Shown one piece after another: positions 10,289 through 18,057 of a DNA stretch of 64,000 nucleotides (positions within the stretch are counted from its first letter, which is position 1; every line of letters starts with the position of its first letter). The stretch is taken from positions 226,083 through 290,082 of the forward strand of contig NZ_KB912879.1 of NCBI RefSeq assembly GCF_000383875.1. The letters run 5' to 3'. Origin of the DNA: Caldibacillus debilis DSM 16016. Lineage in GTDB: Bacteria > Bacillota > Bacilli > Bacillales > Caldibacillaceae. Both the position numbers and the translations under genes were made by a program. A model generated the notes under the pieces. That model made no database searches and had not been told where the DNA came from. It saw nothing but the letters and a program-made list of their open reading frames with translations.

Positions 10289-11029
10289 TCATGGAAGCCG
10301 GCTGTCGAGCTTTTCCAATAATTCCCCGATTTTTTCGCCGTGAATGACCAGGTCCGCCATGCCGTCGAGGGGCGTCTCATCCATGTTGACGATGACCAAT
10401 TTCGCCCCGTTTCTTTTGGCGATGACCGGCATTTGATTGGCGGGAGTGACCGTTAACGAGGAACCCAAAACAATGAACAGTTCCGCCCTTTCCGAGTCTG
10501 CCAAGGCGTTTTGGAACGCCTCTTGCGGCAGCGGCTCCCCGAACAATACGACGTTCGGCCGGAAGATCCCGCCGCATTCACAGCGCACATCCCCCGTCAA
10601 GTACCGTTCATTGCTTTCTTCCCTGCCGCATTTTTGGCAGTGGACCCGTTGCAAGGTGCCATGCAATTCATGGACCCGGTTGCTGCCGGCCATTTGGTGG
10701 AATCCGTCCACATTCTGGGTAATGATGCTTTGAATACGCCCTTCCTTTTCCCACTTGGCCAAAATTTGATGCCCTTTATGGGGCTTATATTCATGGACGC
10801 CGATCACCCGCTGCCGGTAAAAATCAATGAAGGCCTCCACGTTTTTGTTCAACGATTCGATCGACGCCACCCGGCTCGGGTCTTGTTGCTTCCACAGCCC
10901 TTTGCTCGAACGGAAATCCGGCAGCCCGCTTTCGGTAGACATGCCGGCCCCCGTAAACACGACGGTATAGTTGGACCCGCGAAGCCAATCCAGTAAAAGA
11001 TCCACCTGTTTCCCTTCCATCTTTTTCAC
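10289..11029 (-). CDS. Sir2-family NAD-dependent protein deacylase (sirtuin)
   Basis: Removes acyl groups from lysine using NAD+; Bacillus homologues reverse acetylation, for example of acetyl-CoA synthetase. 246 residues. Motifs: FTGAGMSTESGLPDFRS (NAD binding), TQNVDGFHQMAG, the catalytic His in VHELHGTLQRV, a zinc ribbon with CQKC and CEC, and the NAD-contact segments GSSLTVTPANQMP and VNMDETPLD. All catalytic features are present. B. subtilis has no sirtuin at this position; here it stands between the DnaA-box cluster and an M3 peptidase gene on the opposite strand. Confidence 0.95.
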   Translation of the reverse strand: MKKMEGKQVDLLLDWLRGSNYTVVFTGAGMSTESGLPDFRSSKGLWKQQDPSRVASIESLNKNVEAFIDFYRQRVIGVHEYKPHKGHQILAKWEKEGRIQSIITQNVDGFHQMAGSNRVHELHGTLQRVHCQKCGREESNERYLTGDVRCECGGIFRPNVVLFGEPLPQEAFQNALADSERAELFIVLGSSLTVTPANQMPVIAKRNGAKLVIVNMDETPLDGMADLVIHGEKIGELLEKLDSRLP

Positions 11030-11331
11030 CTTCTTGCATTGGAATTCTCAGGAAGTTCCCTGCCTTTATTTTAACACTTCTTCCGCCTTGCGCTTAAACG
11101 GATGGTTTTCCGAATCGGGTTGCGGGACGGTTTTTTTCCGTTATTTCCGGAGGATGATGCCCGGGTCCCGGCACAATCCGCGGGGATTCCGATCCTTTCC
11201 TTTTCCTTTCTCCGCGGGCAACGCCCTTCCTTTCGGCAAACCGTATTTCCATTTGCCCGATTTTTTCATATAATAAAAATAATTCGTATAACGAAATATT
11301 TTGCACATGCCTAAATAAGGGAGGATTTCGG
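11030..11331. other. Divergent spacer, sirtuin / M3 peptidase
   Basis: About 300 bases. A TATAAT (11269-11274) lies in an A+T-rich stretch upstream of the peptidase, but no good -35 hexamer was found at the right distance. Nothing else seen. Confidence 0.35.
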
Positions 11332-13137
11332 ATGGAACGCGCAAAGCGGACGCCGCTTCGCTCGGAAGTGGCTATGGAAGAGACGTGGGATCTTACCGAC
11401 TTGTTCCGGACGGAGGCGGATTGGCGGGAGGAATTGACGGCCATCCGCAGGGAGGTCAAAACCGTCACCCGATTTAAGGGAAAGGTTTGTGAAAGCGCCA
11501 AGAATTTGTTGGATGCATTGCTCGCGAAAGACGCATTGTTGGAGCGGCTGAACCGGGCGGCCATTTATGCCTTTTTGAATCAGGCGGCGGACGGAACGGA
11601 CCCGGTCTTTCAGGCCAACACGAGCCTGGCCGACAGCCTTTCTTCCGATGTCCATGCCGCCATTTCCTTCATCGATTCGGAAATCATGGAAGCGGATGCG
11701 GAGACGCTTAACCGGTACATGGAAGAAGAGAAAGGTTTGCAGGAATTCCGGAAGGTGCTTGCGGATCTTATGGAGAAAAAGCCCCACAAACTCCACCCGG
11801 AAGCGGAGGAAGCGCTGGCGGCCTTCGGGGAAATCCACAATGCCCCCTATGCGATTTACCAACGGAGCAAGACCTCCGACATGCGGTTTTCCCCGTTCCG
11901 AACAAAGGACGGGACGGAACATCCGCTCACCTTCAATTCATTCCCGAAATATGAGGAATCGGCCGACACGGAATTGCGCAGGAAGGCCTATCGGGCATTC
12001 GTGGAAGGATTGAACCGGTATAAAAACACCTATGCCGCCGCATATGCCACAGAAGTGAAAAAACACGTGATCGAGGCCGCCTTGCGCAAATATGCCTCGG
12101 CCACCGACATGCTATTGGCCGGTCAGCAGGTGACAAAAGAAATGTATCACGGGCTCTTGGATACGATCCTGGCGGAGCTGTCTCCCCATATGCGGCGCTA
12201 CGCCAAATTGAAAAAAAGGGTATTGGGCCTGGATAAATTTTATTATTGCGATTTAAAAGCATCCCTGGACCCGGAATATGATCCGCAAATCAGCTACGAA
12301 GAAGCCGCCGAACTGATCCTCGAAGCTTTGCGGGTCATGGGGCCGGAATATGCGGAGATCATCGAGCAGGGGCTGTACAACCGCTGGGTCGACCGCGCCG
12401 ACAATATCGGGAAAAGGTCCGGCGCCTTCTGTTCCAGCCCATATGGCGTCCATCCCTATATTTTGATGACGTGGAACGGCTCGATGCGAAACGCCTTTAC
12501 ATTAGCCCACGAACTGGGGCATGCCGCCCATTTCGTTTTGGCCGCGAGGAATCAGAAATTTTCCAATACCCGTCCGTCGAGATACTTCGTGGAAGCTCCG
12601 TCGACGCTGAATGAACGGCTGTTGAGCCGGCATATCCTCACCAGGACGAAAAACGCCCGGATGCGCCGATGGGTCATCCTCCAGTCTTTAAGCACCTATT
12701 ATCATAATTTTGTCACCCATTTGCTGGAAGCGGAATTTCAGCGCCGGATTTACGATTTGGCGGATAAAGGGACGCCGATCACCGCCAAACTGCTTTGCGA
12801 GCAATTTATCGATCTTCTTGAAAAATTCTGGGGCGATGCGGTCATCATCGATGAGGGGGCGGGGCTGACCTGGATGCAGCAGCCGCACTACTACATGGGG
12901 CTTTACCCGTATACGTATTCGGCCGGTTTAACGGCCTCCACCGCCGTGGCACAAATGATCGAAAAGGAAGGAAAACCGGCCGTGGAACGATGGCTGGCGG
13001 CGCTGAAGGCCGGCGGCACGCTGAAACCGCTGGAACTGATGCAGCTTGCCGGCGTCGATATGTCCACCGCCAAACCGATCCGGCAGGCGGTGGCTTATGT
13101 CGGCACTATGATCGACGAGCTGGAGAAAAGCTTCTGA
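11332..13137 (+). CDS. M3 family oligoendopeptidase (PepF-like)
   Basis: Cytosolic zinc metallopeptidase that degrades short peptides. 601 residues, the usual PepF length. The zinc motif is in TLAHELGHAAHFVL (HExxH), with the third ligand in FVEAPSTLNE downstream. An N-terminal helical domain precedes the catalytic half, and family blocks such as GAFCSSPYGVHPYILMTWNG are intact. GGAGG lies seven bases before the ATG. It is monocistronic, ended by the hairpin at 13145-13187. A second, more distant M3 peptidase is encoded at 18058-19755. Confidence 0.93.
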   Translation: MERAKRTPLRSEVAMEETWDLTDLFRTEADWREELTAIRREVKTVTRFKGKVCESAKNLLDALLAKDALLERLNRAAIYAFLNQAADGTDPVFQANTSLADSLSSDVHAAISFIDSEIMEADAETLNRYMEEEKGLQEFRKVLADLMEKKPHKLHPEAEEALAAFGEIHNAPYAIYQRSKTSDMRFSPFRTKDGTEHPLTFNSFPKYEESADTELRRKAYRAFVEGLNRYKNTYAAAYATEVKKHVIEAALRKYASATDMLLAGQQVTKEMYHGLLDTILAELSPHMRRYAKLKKRVLGLDKFYYCDLKASLDPEYDPQISYEEAAELILEALRVMGPEYAEIIEQGLYNRWVDRADNIGKRSGAFCSSPYGVHPYILMTWNGSMRNAFTLAHELGHAAHFVLAARNQKFSNTRPSRYFVEAPSTLNERLLSRHILTRTKNARMRRWVILQSLSTYYHNFVTHLLEAEFQRRIYDLADKGTPITAKLLCEQFIDLLEKFWGDAVIIDEGAGLTWMQQPHYYMGLYPYTYSAGLTASTAVAQMIEKEGKPAVERWLAALKAGGTLKPLELMQLAGVDMSTAKPIRQAVAYVGTMIDELEKSF

Positions 13138-13144
13138 CGAAATA

Positions 13145-13187
13145 AAAAAGGATGTCCGACAGCCTTTTGGCTTCAGACATCCTTTTT
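13145..13187. terminator. Terminator after the M3 peptidase gene (bidirectional)
   Basis: AAAAAGGATGTC pairs with GACATCCTTTTT (13145-13156 with 13176-13187) around a 19-base loop. The A/T flanks allow it to act in both directions, serving the convergent yqxD-type gene too. Confidence 0.85.
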
Positions 13188-13335
13188 GTCCTTTTTCGGG
13201 GCGGGCCAACGGTCCGACCATACCTTTGCACACCGGCTCATCCCGGCCCTCGGCCGTTCGATTTTCCCGGAACCATCGGCAATCTTCGATCTTCCCCATT
13301 TCGCCCGGTTCCGACGAAAGGCAGGAAAAAATGAT

Positions 13336-13824
13336 TCATCGGCCCTTCGGATCTTGCCCTTCTTCGTCTTTTCTTTCCGCGATGGCGGTCCGGCACAAAC
13401 CGACGAGCCGTTCCCGAAAAAGGAGATCGTCCGTTGCCAACCGCTTTTTTGGTCCCTTCATCCGGACCCCGGCCAGGCGCATCTTTTGGGCAAGCTGCCT
13501 TTGCGCAAGCAGCCGGTCGATATTGGTTTCCGAGTAGATCAGGCCCTTCGGATGAATGGCGTATCCTCCCTTGGCGAGGATCAACGCCGCCAGGCCGTAA
13601 TCCTGGGTGACGACAATATCTTTTTTCCGGACGCGGTTCAGGATGGCAAAATCCGCCGCATCCTTCCCCTCGGACACGGTGAGCGTCTCCGCGCCCTCAC
13701 GGATGATATAATGGGACGTATCGCAAACGATGCAGGCGGGGATATGGAATTCCCCGGCGACCTGTACGGCAATGTCAACGACCGGACAACCGTCGGCATC
13801 GATCCATATCTTCATGAGACCCAT
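13336..13824 (-). CDS. yqxD: YaiI/YqxD family protein (UPF0178)
   Basis: 162-residue PIN-like protein of unknown function. The start MKIWIDADGCPVVDIA has the family's conserved acidic motif, followed by VCDTSHYI, SEGKDAADFAILNRV, DIVVTQDYGLAALIL and the Gly-Pro-Lys-Lys patch near the C-terminus. Two ATG codons are possible (13824 and 13815); neither has a strong ribosome site, and the inner one matches the usual family start. It lies downstream of tsaD on the same strand, with a gap of about 100 bases. In B. subtilis yqxD is elsewhere on the chromosome, near dnaG. Confidence 0.9.
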   Translation of the reverse strand: MGLMKIWIDADGCPVVDIAVQVAGEFHIPACIVCDTSHYIIREGAETLTVSEGKDAADFAILNRVRKKDIVVTQDYGLAALILAKGGYAIHPKGLIYSETNIDRLLAQRQLAQKMRLAGVRMKGPKKRLATDDLLFRERLVGLCRTAIAERKDEEGQDPKGR

Positions 13825-13927
13825 CGCTTTCCGTCGGAATCATTCCGGATTCCCGGCTTTTGCAAAAAGGCGTCCGTTTTTCCGATATCCTCTTTACCGT
13901 CGCCGGCCCGCTTTGGCAAAAAGAGGT

Positions 13928-14953
13928 TCATCCTGAAGACTCCACAAGGCCGTAGGACGGATCGGCATTCAGCGTCAAATCGGCGCGCACCCCTTTTTCA
14001 AATAAAACACTGCCGCATGCGGCGATCATGGCGGCGTTGTCGGTGCATAATTCCAGGGAGGGGATGACCAAGGGTACGCCGGGAAGAGATTTCATCGCTT
14101 CCGCCATTTTTTCCCGCAATCCCCGGTTGGCCGCGACTCCCCCGGCCACCAGCACCTGTTTGGCCTGAAACTCCTTCGCCGCCCGGACCGTTTTTTCCGC
14201 CAGCACCTCTACGACGCTCGCTTGGAAGCTTGCGGCAAGATCCTTCGGGTCGATCGTCTCTCCCCGCTCTTCCGCGTCCCGAAGGGCATAGATCACCGCC
14301 GATTTTAAACCGCTGAAACTGAAGTCGTAGGAATCCTTTTCCAGCCAGGCGCGGGGAAGATCGATCACCGGCTTCCCTTCGCGGGCGAGACGGTCGATCT
14401 GCGGCCCCCCCGGATAGGGAAGATTGAGGGTGCGGGCAACCTTATCAAAGGCTTCTCCCGCCGCATCATCCCTCGTTTCCCCGATCAGCCGGAAACTCCC
14501 ATGTTCCTTCATGTAAATGAGTTCCGTGTGGCCTCCCGAGACGACGAGGGCGATCAAGGGGAATTCCATTTCCCGTTCCAGCCGGTTGGCATAAATATGC
14601 CCGGCGATGTGATGAACCGGAACGAGGGGAAGCCGATGGGCGAAGGCCAACGTTTTCGCCGCCTCGATGCCGATCAATAAGGCTCCGACCAGCCCCGGCC
14701 CTTTTGTGACCGCAATCGCCGTCAAGTCACGGAAACCGATCCCGGCTTGTTCCATCGCCGCTTCGATCACGAGGGTAATCTGCTCCACATGATGCCTGGA
14801 AGCGATCTCCGGCACCACCCCGCCGAAACGCTTATGGCTTTCGATTTGCGAGGCGACCACATTGGACAAGACGATTTTTCCGTTCTTCACGACGGCGGCG
14901 GCCGTTTCGTCACAGCTTGTTTCGATGCCTAAAATGAATTGGTCCTGTTTCAT
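13928..14953 (-). CDS. tsaD: tRNA N6-threonylcarbamoyladenosine transferase subunit TsaD
   Basis: Transfers threonylcarbamoyl from TC-AMP to A37 of ANN-decoding tRNAs, in complex with TsaB and TsaE. 341 residues from the ATG at 14953, which overlaps the rimI stop as ATGA. ASKHA fold: [16 protein letters not shown], the metal-site His pair in [43 protein letters not shown], and [17 protein letters not shown] at 14965 is an in-frame alternative without better support. Formerly named gcp; the gene order tsaE-tsaB-rimI-tsaD is that of B. subtilis. Confidence 0.97.
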   Translation of the reverse strand: MKQDQFILGIETSCDETAAAVVKNGKIVLSNVVASQIESHKRFGGVVPEIASRHHVEQITLVIEAAMEQAGIGFRDLTAIAVTKGPGLVGALLIGIEAAKTLAFAHRLPLVPVHHIAGHIYANRLEREMEFPLIALVVSGGHTELIYMKEHGSFRLIGETRDDAAGEAFDKVARTLNLPYPGGPQIDRLAREGKPVIDLPRAWLEKDSYDFSFSGLKSAVIYALRDAEERGETIDPKDLAASFQASVVEVLAEKTVRAAKEFQAKQVLVAGGVAANRGLREKMAEAMKSLPGVPLVIPSLELCTDNAAMIAACGSVLFEKGVRADLTLNADPSYGLVESSG

Positions 14954-15399
14954 ATCCTCACCCACATGACGATTGCGTCTTCATAATTGTCCGTATAGTA
15001 TCCTTTGCGGATGCCGCCGTAAACAAACCCCAATTTTTTATACAGGTTTTGGGCGACCGTATTGGAAATTCTCACTTCCAAGGTAACGGTTTTCGCCCCC
15101 CTCCGTTTTGCCGTGTCCATCACATGCCGCAGCAATTTTTCTCCGATCTTTCTGCCGCGGAATTCCGGAAGAACGGCGATATTGGTGATATGGGCCTCGT
15201 CCATGATGATCCAGATGCCGCAATAGCCGACCAAGTTGCCGTCGAGGCATGCCCCGGTGTAAAGGGCATAGGGATTCATCGTCAGTTCCCGGATGAACGC
15301 TTCCCGCGTCCACGGCAGCGAAAAGGACACGTTTTCAATTTTTAAAATCTCATCCACGTCCGCCACGGTTAACTGCCTGAAGGTCAGTGCCGTCTCCAT
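14950..15399 (-). CDS. rimI: Ribosomal protein S18 N-alanine acetyltransferase RimI
   Basis: GNAT-fold acetyltransferase that modifies the N-terminus of ribosomal protein S18. 149 residues: the N-terminal [24 protein letters not shown], the acetyl-CoA loop [18 protein letters not shown] (Q/RxxGxG/A type), and the closing [29 protein letters not shown]. It lies 16 bases after tsaB and its stop overlaps the tsaD start, so translation is probably coupled. Confidence 0.95.
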   Translation of the reverse strand: METALTFRQLTVADVDEILKIENVSFSLPWTREAFIRELTMNPYALYTGACLDGNLVGYCGIWIIMDEAHITNIAVLPEFRGRKIGEKLLRHVMDTAKRRGAKTVTLEVRISNTVAQNLYKKLGFVYGGIRKGYYTDNYEDAIVMWVRI

Positions 15400-15415
15400 A
15401 CGATATAACCTGCCG

Positions 15416-16111
15416 TTATCCGTTTTTTTCCCGCCATTTGGCTTCCGCTTCCGCCAGGCGCAAATAGCTCGGCGTAAACGAATGGACGTCGGCGGCGGGG
15501 GCTTCCATTCCGAGCCGGGCCAATTCCGCGGGCCGGATCAGGTGATCGGTCAAGCTGCCGAACAGCGCCCTTTCGCCCAAAACTTCCGCAAAGGTTTGTT
15601 CATGTTTTGTGGCATCATAACCTAAAAACAAGATCTGTTCCGAATAACGGCTTAAACGTTCCGCCCATTCTTTCGCCGAAACATGCCGGTCTTCCAGGAC
15701 GGGTTCCGGTTTTCCCGCAGCGTTCCACCGATACAGGCCGGAATAGATATTCCCCCGGCGGGCATCAATGACCGGGGCAATGAAGCCGCCGAAGTTTTTC
15801 CCCCCGGATGCCGCCATGACTTGCAGGGTGGAAACGCCCGACAGGGGAATATTCATGGTCCAGGCCAGGGTTTTGGCGATGGTGATTCCGATCCGGAGTC
15901 CGGTGTAGGAACCCGGGCCGCTGGTTACGACGACCTTGTTGATTTCCGGCAAAGTCACCCGGCAGTCGTCCAAAAGTTCCCGAACGGCGGCCAAGACCCG
16001 GACCGAATGGGTCCGTTTAATATTCGTCACGTATTCCCCGAGCACTTTTTCCCCGTTGATTAATCCTATGCCCATGATTTCCGTGGATGTGTCAATGGCC
16101 AAAATATTCAT
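15416..16111 (-). CDS. tsaB: tRNA t6A biosynthesis dimerisation protein TsaB
   Basis: Non-catalytic ASKHA-fold partner that holds TsaD for t6A synthesis. 231 residues: MNILAIDTSTEIMGIGLING, SGPGSYTGLRIGITIAKTLAWTMNIPLSGVSTLQVMA, and VIDARRGNIYSGLY are family signatures. The ATG at 16111 follows AAGGAG by seven bases; the upstream open frame is the overlapping end of tsaE. Overlaps tsaE by about 20 bases. Confidence 0.96.
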   Translation of the reverse strand: MNILAIDTSTEIMGIGLINGEKVLGEYVTNIKRTHSVRVLAAVRELLDDCRVTLPEINKVVVTSGPGSYTGLRIGITIAKTLAWTMNIPLSGVSTLQVMAASGGKNFGGFIAPVIDARRGNIYSGLYRWNAAGKPEPVLEDRHVSAKEWAERLSRYSEQILFLGYDATKHEQTFAEVLGERALFGSLTDHLIRPAELARLGMEAPAADVHSFTPSYLRLAEAEAKWREKNG

Positions 16112-16565
16112 GGAAAAACTCCTTGCATAATGATTTGTACCGCTCGCCGCGCGGTTCAAAAAACAGCCTCCGCCTGTTTTCGCCGGCAATAAAAAAGCGG
16201 ATGGCCAAGTATTGATCGGGAAGCTGGTCTTCGATCAAATGGGCCCATTCGACGACGGTGACACCGTCCCCGTGAAAGTATTCGTCAAACCCCAAATCTT
16301 CCCGGGAATCCTTCAAACGGTAAACATCCATGTGATACAAAGGAAATTCCTTTCCCTCGTATTCCCGGATGATCGTAAAGGTGGGGCTTTTGACCGTCTC
16401 TTCGACGCCCAATCCTTTGGCAATTCCCTTCGTAAAGGACGTCTTTCCCGCCCCCAAATCCCCTTCGAGACAAAGCACGTCCCCCGGTTTAAGATGCCGG
16501 CTCAGCCGTTCTGCGAGCTGCAGGGTTTCTTCCAAATAATTGATGAGGATTTCATATTTTTCCAT
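16092..16565 (-). CDS. tsaE: tRNA t6A biosynthesis ATPase TsaE
   Basis: P-loop ATPase of the t6A complex, needed for TsaD turnover. 157 residues: Walker A GDLGAGKTSFTKGIAKGLG, the switch-like SPTFTIIREY, YHMDVYRLKD, and the acidic EWAHLIEDQLP. The ATG at 16565 is preferred because the family begins just here. The long upstream frame, back to 16961, crosses the tRNA terminator and tRNA-Gly and is not coding. First gene of tsaE-tsaB-rimI-tsaD; thiL, which precedes it in B. subtilis, is absent. Confidence 0.96.
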   Translation of the reverse strand: MEKYEILINYLEETLQLAERLSRHLKPGDVLCLEGDLGAGKTSFTKGIAKGLGVEETVKSPTFTIIREYEGKEFPLYHMDVYRLKDSREDLGFDEYFHGDGVTVVEWAHLIEDQLPDQYLAIRFFIAGENRRRLFFEPRGERYKSLCKEFFHEYFGH

Positions 16566-16783
16566 CGTCGTCACCCGAAAATTCCTTTCTCCATCTAATG
16601 TAGCGAAACTATCGGAGAAGATCAATGTTCTTCCCTTTTCATCGGGGCGGGGTACCGCATGGGACACGGGGCTTCCCTCGTCTTGCCGGTCACCTTGTTC
16701 CGGAGGTTTTTCCATGGCGAACCGGGAAGGCGGAATCCCTTGGCCTGCCGGGGCCTGACGAAACGCCCGGCGAATGGAACAAA
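16566..16783. other. Leader region of the tsaE operon
   Basis: About 220 bases between the tRNA-operon terminator and tsaE. It must contain the tsaE promoter if the terminator is efficient, but no good hexamer pair was seen. Confidence 0.4.
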
Positions 16784-16817
16784 TAAAAAAAGATGAGATC
16801 TTCTTCGTTCTCATCTT
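16784..16817 (-). terminator. Terminator of the tRNA operon
   Basis: On the minus strand AAGATGAG (16810-16817) pairs with CTCATCTT (16790-16797) around a 12-base loop, followed by a T run (A run at 16784-16789). About 50 bases past tRNA-Gly. Confidence 0.8.
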
Positions 16818-16865
16818 CGTTGTTTTCGCGTTTTTCTTTTTGACGTTTGGCAGACATAAAAATAG

Positions 16866-16936
16866 AGCGGGTGATGGGAATCGAACCCACGACAACAGCT
16901 TGGAAGGCTGTGGTTTTACCACTAAACTACACCCGC
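16866..16936 (-). tRNA. tRNA-Gly(TCC)
   Basis: 71-base cloverleaf. Acceptor GCGGGTG pairs with CACCCGC, discriminator T, anticodon stem ACAGC/GCTGT with loop CTTCCAA, T-loop GGTTCGATTCC. CCA is not encoded. Last gene of the tRNA operon. Its 5' half and upstream flank are duplicated at 17057-17206. Confidence 0.97.
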
Positions 16937-17206
16937 ATTTCAGGCATAGTCTATAACACAAGTACCGGTTTGGAATGCCTCTTCCACTGCTAGCCGTTTC
17001 CGGGGAGCTGGGTGCGTCGAGGCAACTCGCAGCCTTTTCAGCGGAGCGTCGCTCGTGGCTGTGGTTTTACCACTAAACTACACCCGCGTATCAGGCATAG
17101 TCCATAACACAGGTATCGGTTTGGAATGCCTCTTCCTCTGCCAGCCGTTTCCGGGGAGCCGGATGCGTCGAGGCAACGCACAGCTTTCCGACGGAGGATC
17201 GCCCGT
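16906..17206. repeat. Tandem direct duplication, unit about 151 bp
   Basis: Copy A 16906-17056 and copy B 17057-17206 lie head to tail. My hand alignment finds fewer than 20 differences and one single-base indel. Each copy carries the first 31 bases of tRNA-Gly (minus strand) plus about 120 bases of its 5' flank. The boundary inside the tRNA falls at the start of the anticodon loop. Copy A is continuous with the intact tRNA-Gly. Confidence 0.93.
17057..17087 (-). pseudogene. Truncated tRNA-Gly (5' 31 bases only)
   Basis: Identical to the first 31 bases of the tRNA-Gly at 16866-16936: acceptor 5' strand, complete D arm and the 5' strand of the anticodon stem, then the sequence diverges. It cannot fold as a tRNA. 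It lies within the transcribed operon between tRNA-Pro and tRNA-Gly. Confidence 0.93.
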
Positions 17207-17240
17207 TCCCCGCAAAAAAGGGCGATATATGAAAAAGGAG

Positions 17241-17314
17241 TCGGGAAGACAGGATTTGAACCTGCGACCCCCACGTCCCGAACGTGGTGCTCTGCCAAGC
17301 TGAGCTACTTCCCG
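17241..17314 (-). tRNA. tRNA-Pro(CGG)
   Basis: 74-base cloverleaf, acceptor CGGGAAG/CTTCCCG, discriminator A, anticodon stem CCACG/CGTGG with loop TTCGGGA, T-loop GGTTCAAATCC. CCA not encoded. Confidence 0.96.
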
Positions 17315-17353
17315 AAGTTCAAACCGCGGCTGAAAGCCGGTTTGCATAAGAAG

Positions 17354-17427
<74 letters not shown>

Positions 17428-17465
17428 ATGTGGGAAAATATTATTGGAAAATAGCTTTTCCAATA

Positions 17466-17548
<83 letters not shown>

Positions 17549-17622
17549 TTCATCGTTATGGATGCATTTTTTATTTTACAGCAAAAACAACAAATTGTAC
17601 AAGGAGAAATTTTGAACAATAA

Positions 17623-17694
17623 CTGGGCCAGCTGGATTCGAACCAGCGCATCACGGAGTCAAAGTCCGTTGCCTTACCGCTTGGCTATGGCCCA
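17623..17694 (-). tRNA. tRNA-Gln(TTG)
   Basis: 72 bases, acceptor TGGGCCA/TGGCCCA, discriminator G, anticodon stem ACGGA/TCCGT with loop CTTTGAC. The T at position 1 is normal for Bacillus tRNA-Gln. Confidence 0.97.
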
Positions 17695-17702
17695 ACAGAG
17701 AA

Positions 17703-17774
17703 TGACCCGTACGGGATTCGAACCCGTGTTACCGCCGTGAAAGGGCGGTGTCTTAACCACTTGACCAACGGGCC
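17703..17774 (-). tRNA. tRNA-Glu(TTC)
   Basis: 72 bases, acceptor GGCCCGT/ACGGGTC, discriminator A, anticodon stem CCGCC/GGCGG with loop CTTTCAC. First gene of the operon, eight bases before tRNA-Gln. Confidence 0.97.
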
Positions 17775-17798
17775 ATCGAAATCGTTCAGACTCTTAAA

Positions 17799-17827
17799 AT
17801 TATAGATAATGCATCATATCTTGTCAA
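17799..17827 (-). promoter_or_regulatory. Consensus sigma-A promoter of the tRNA operon
   Basis: Minus strand TTGACA (17822-17827), exactly 17 bases, TATAAT (17799-17804), both perfect. The -10 box is 25 bases before tRNA-Glu, so transcription starts just ahead of the first tRNA. Confidence 0.93.
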
Positions 17828-18057
17828 TACACTTCCCCAAATTTTTGGCCAAATTTTTTCCCTCCCTTCCGCTCCCGTTCGGGCGTTCCTCCGGCGATGT
17901 TTTGCAAACTTTGAAACCGCTCCGGATGCGGGAGCGGGGCGGAAGGGAAACGCCCGGGGGATGTCCCGTTCCCCGCCTCCCCTTCCCTTCCCGCACGAAG
18001 GGGAAGGCAATCCCCCCTGCACCCGGTTCTTCCCGCAAGAGGGAATGCCCGCCGGCT

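Noticed and set aside
16566..16961. N-terminal extension of TsaE
   Set aside because: The open frame runs through tRNA-Gly and the tRNA terminator; the family start is at 16565.
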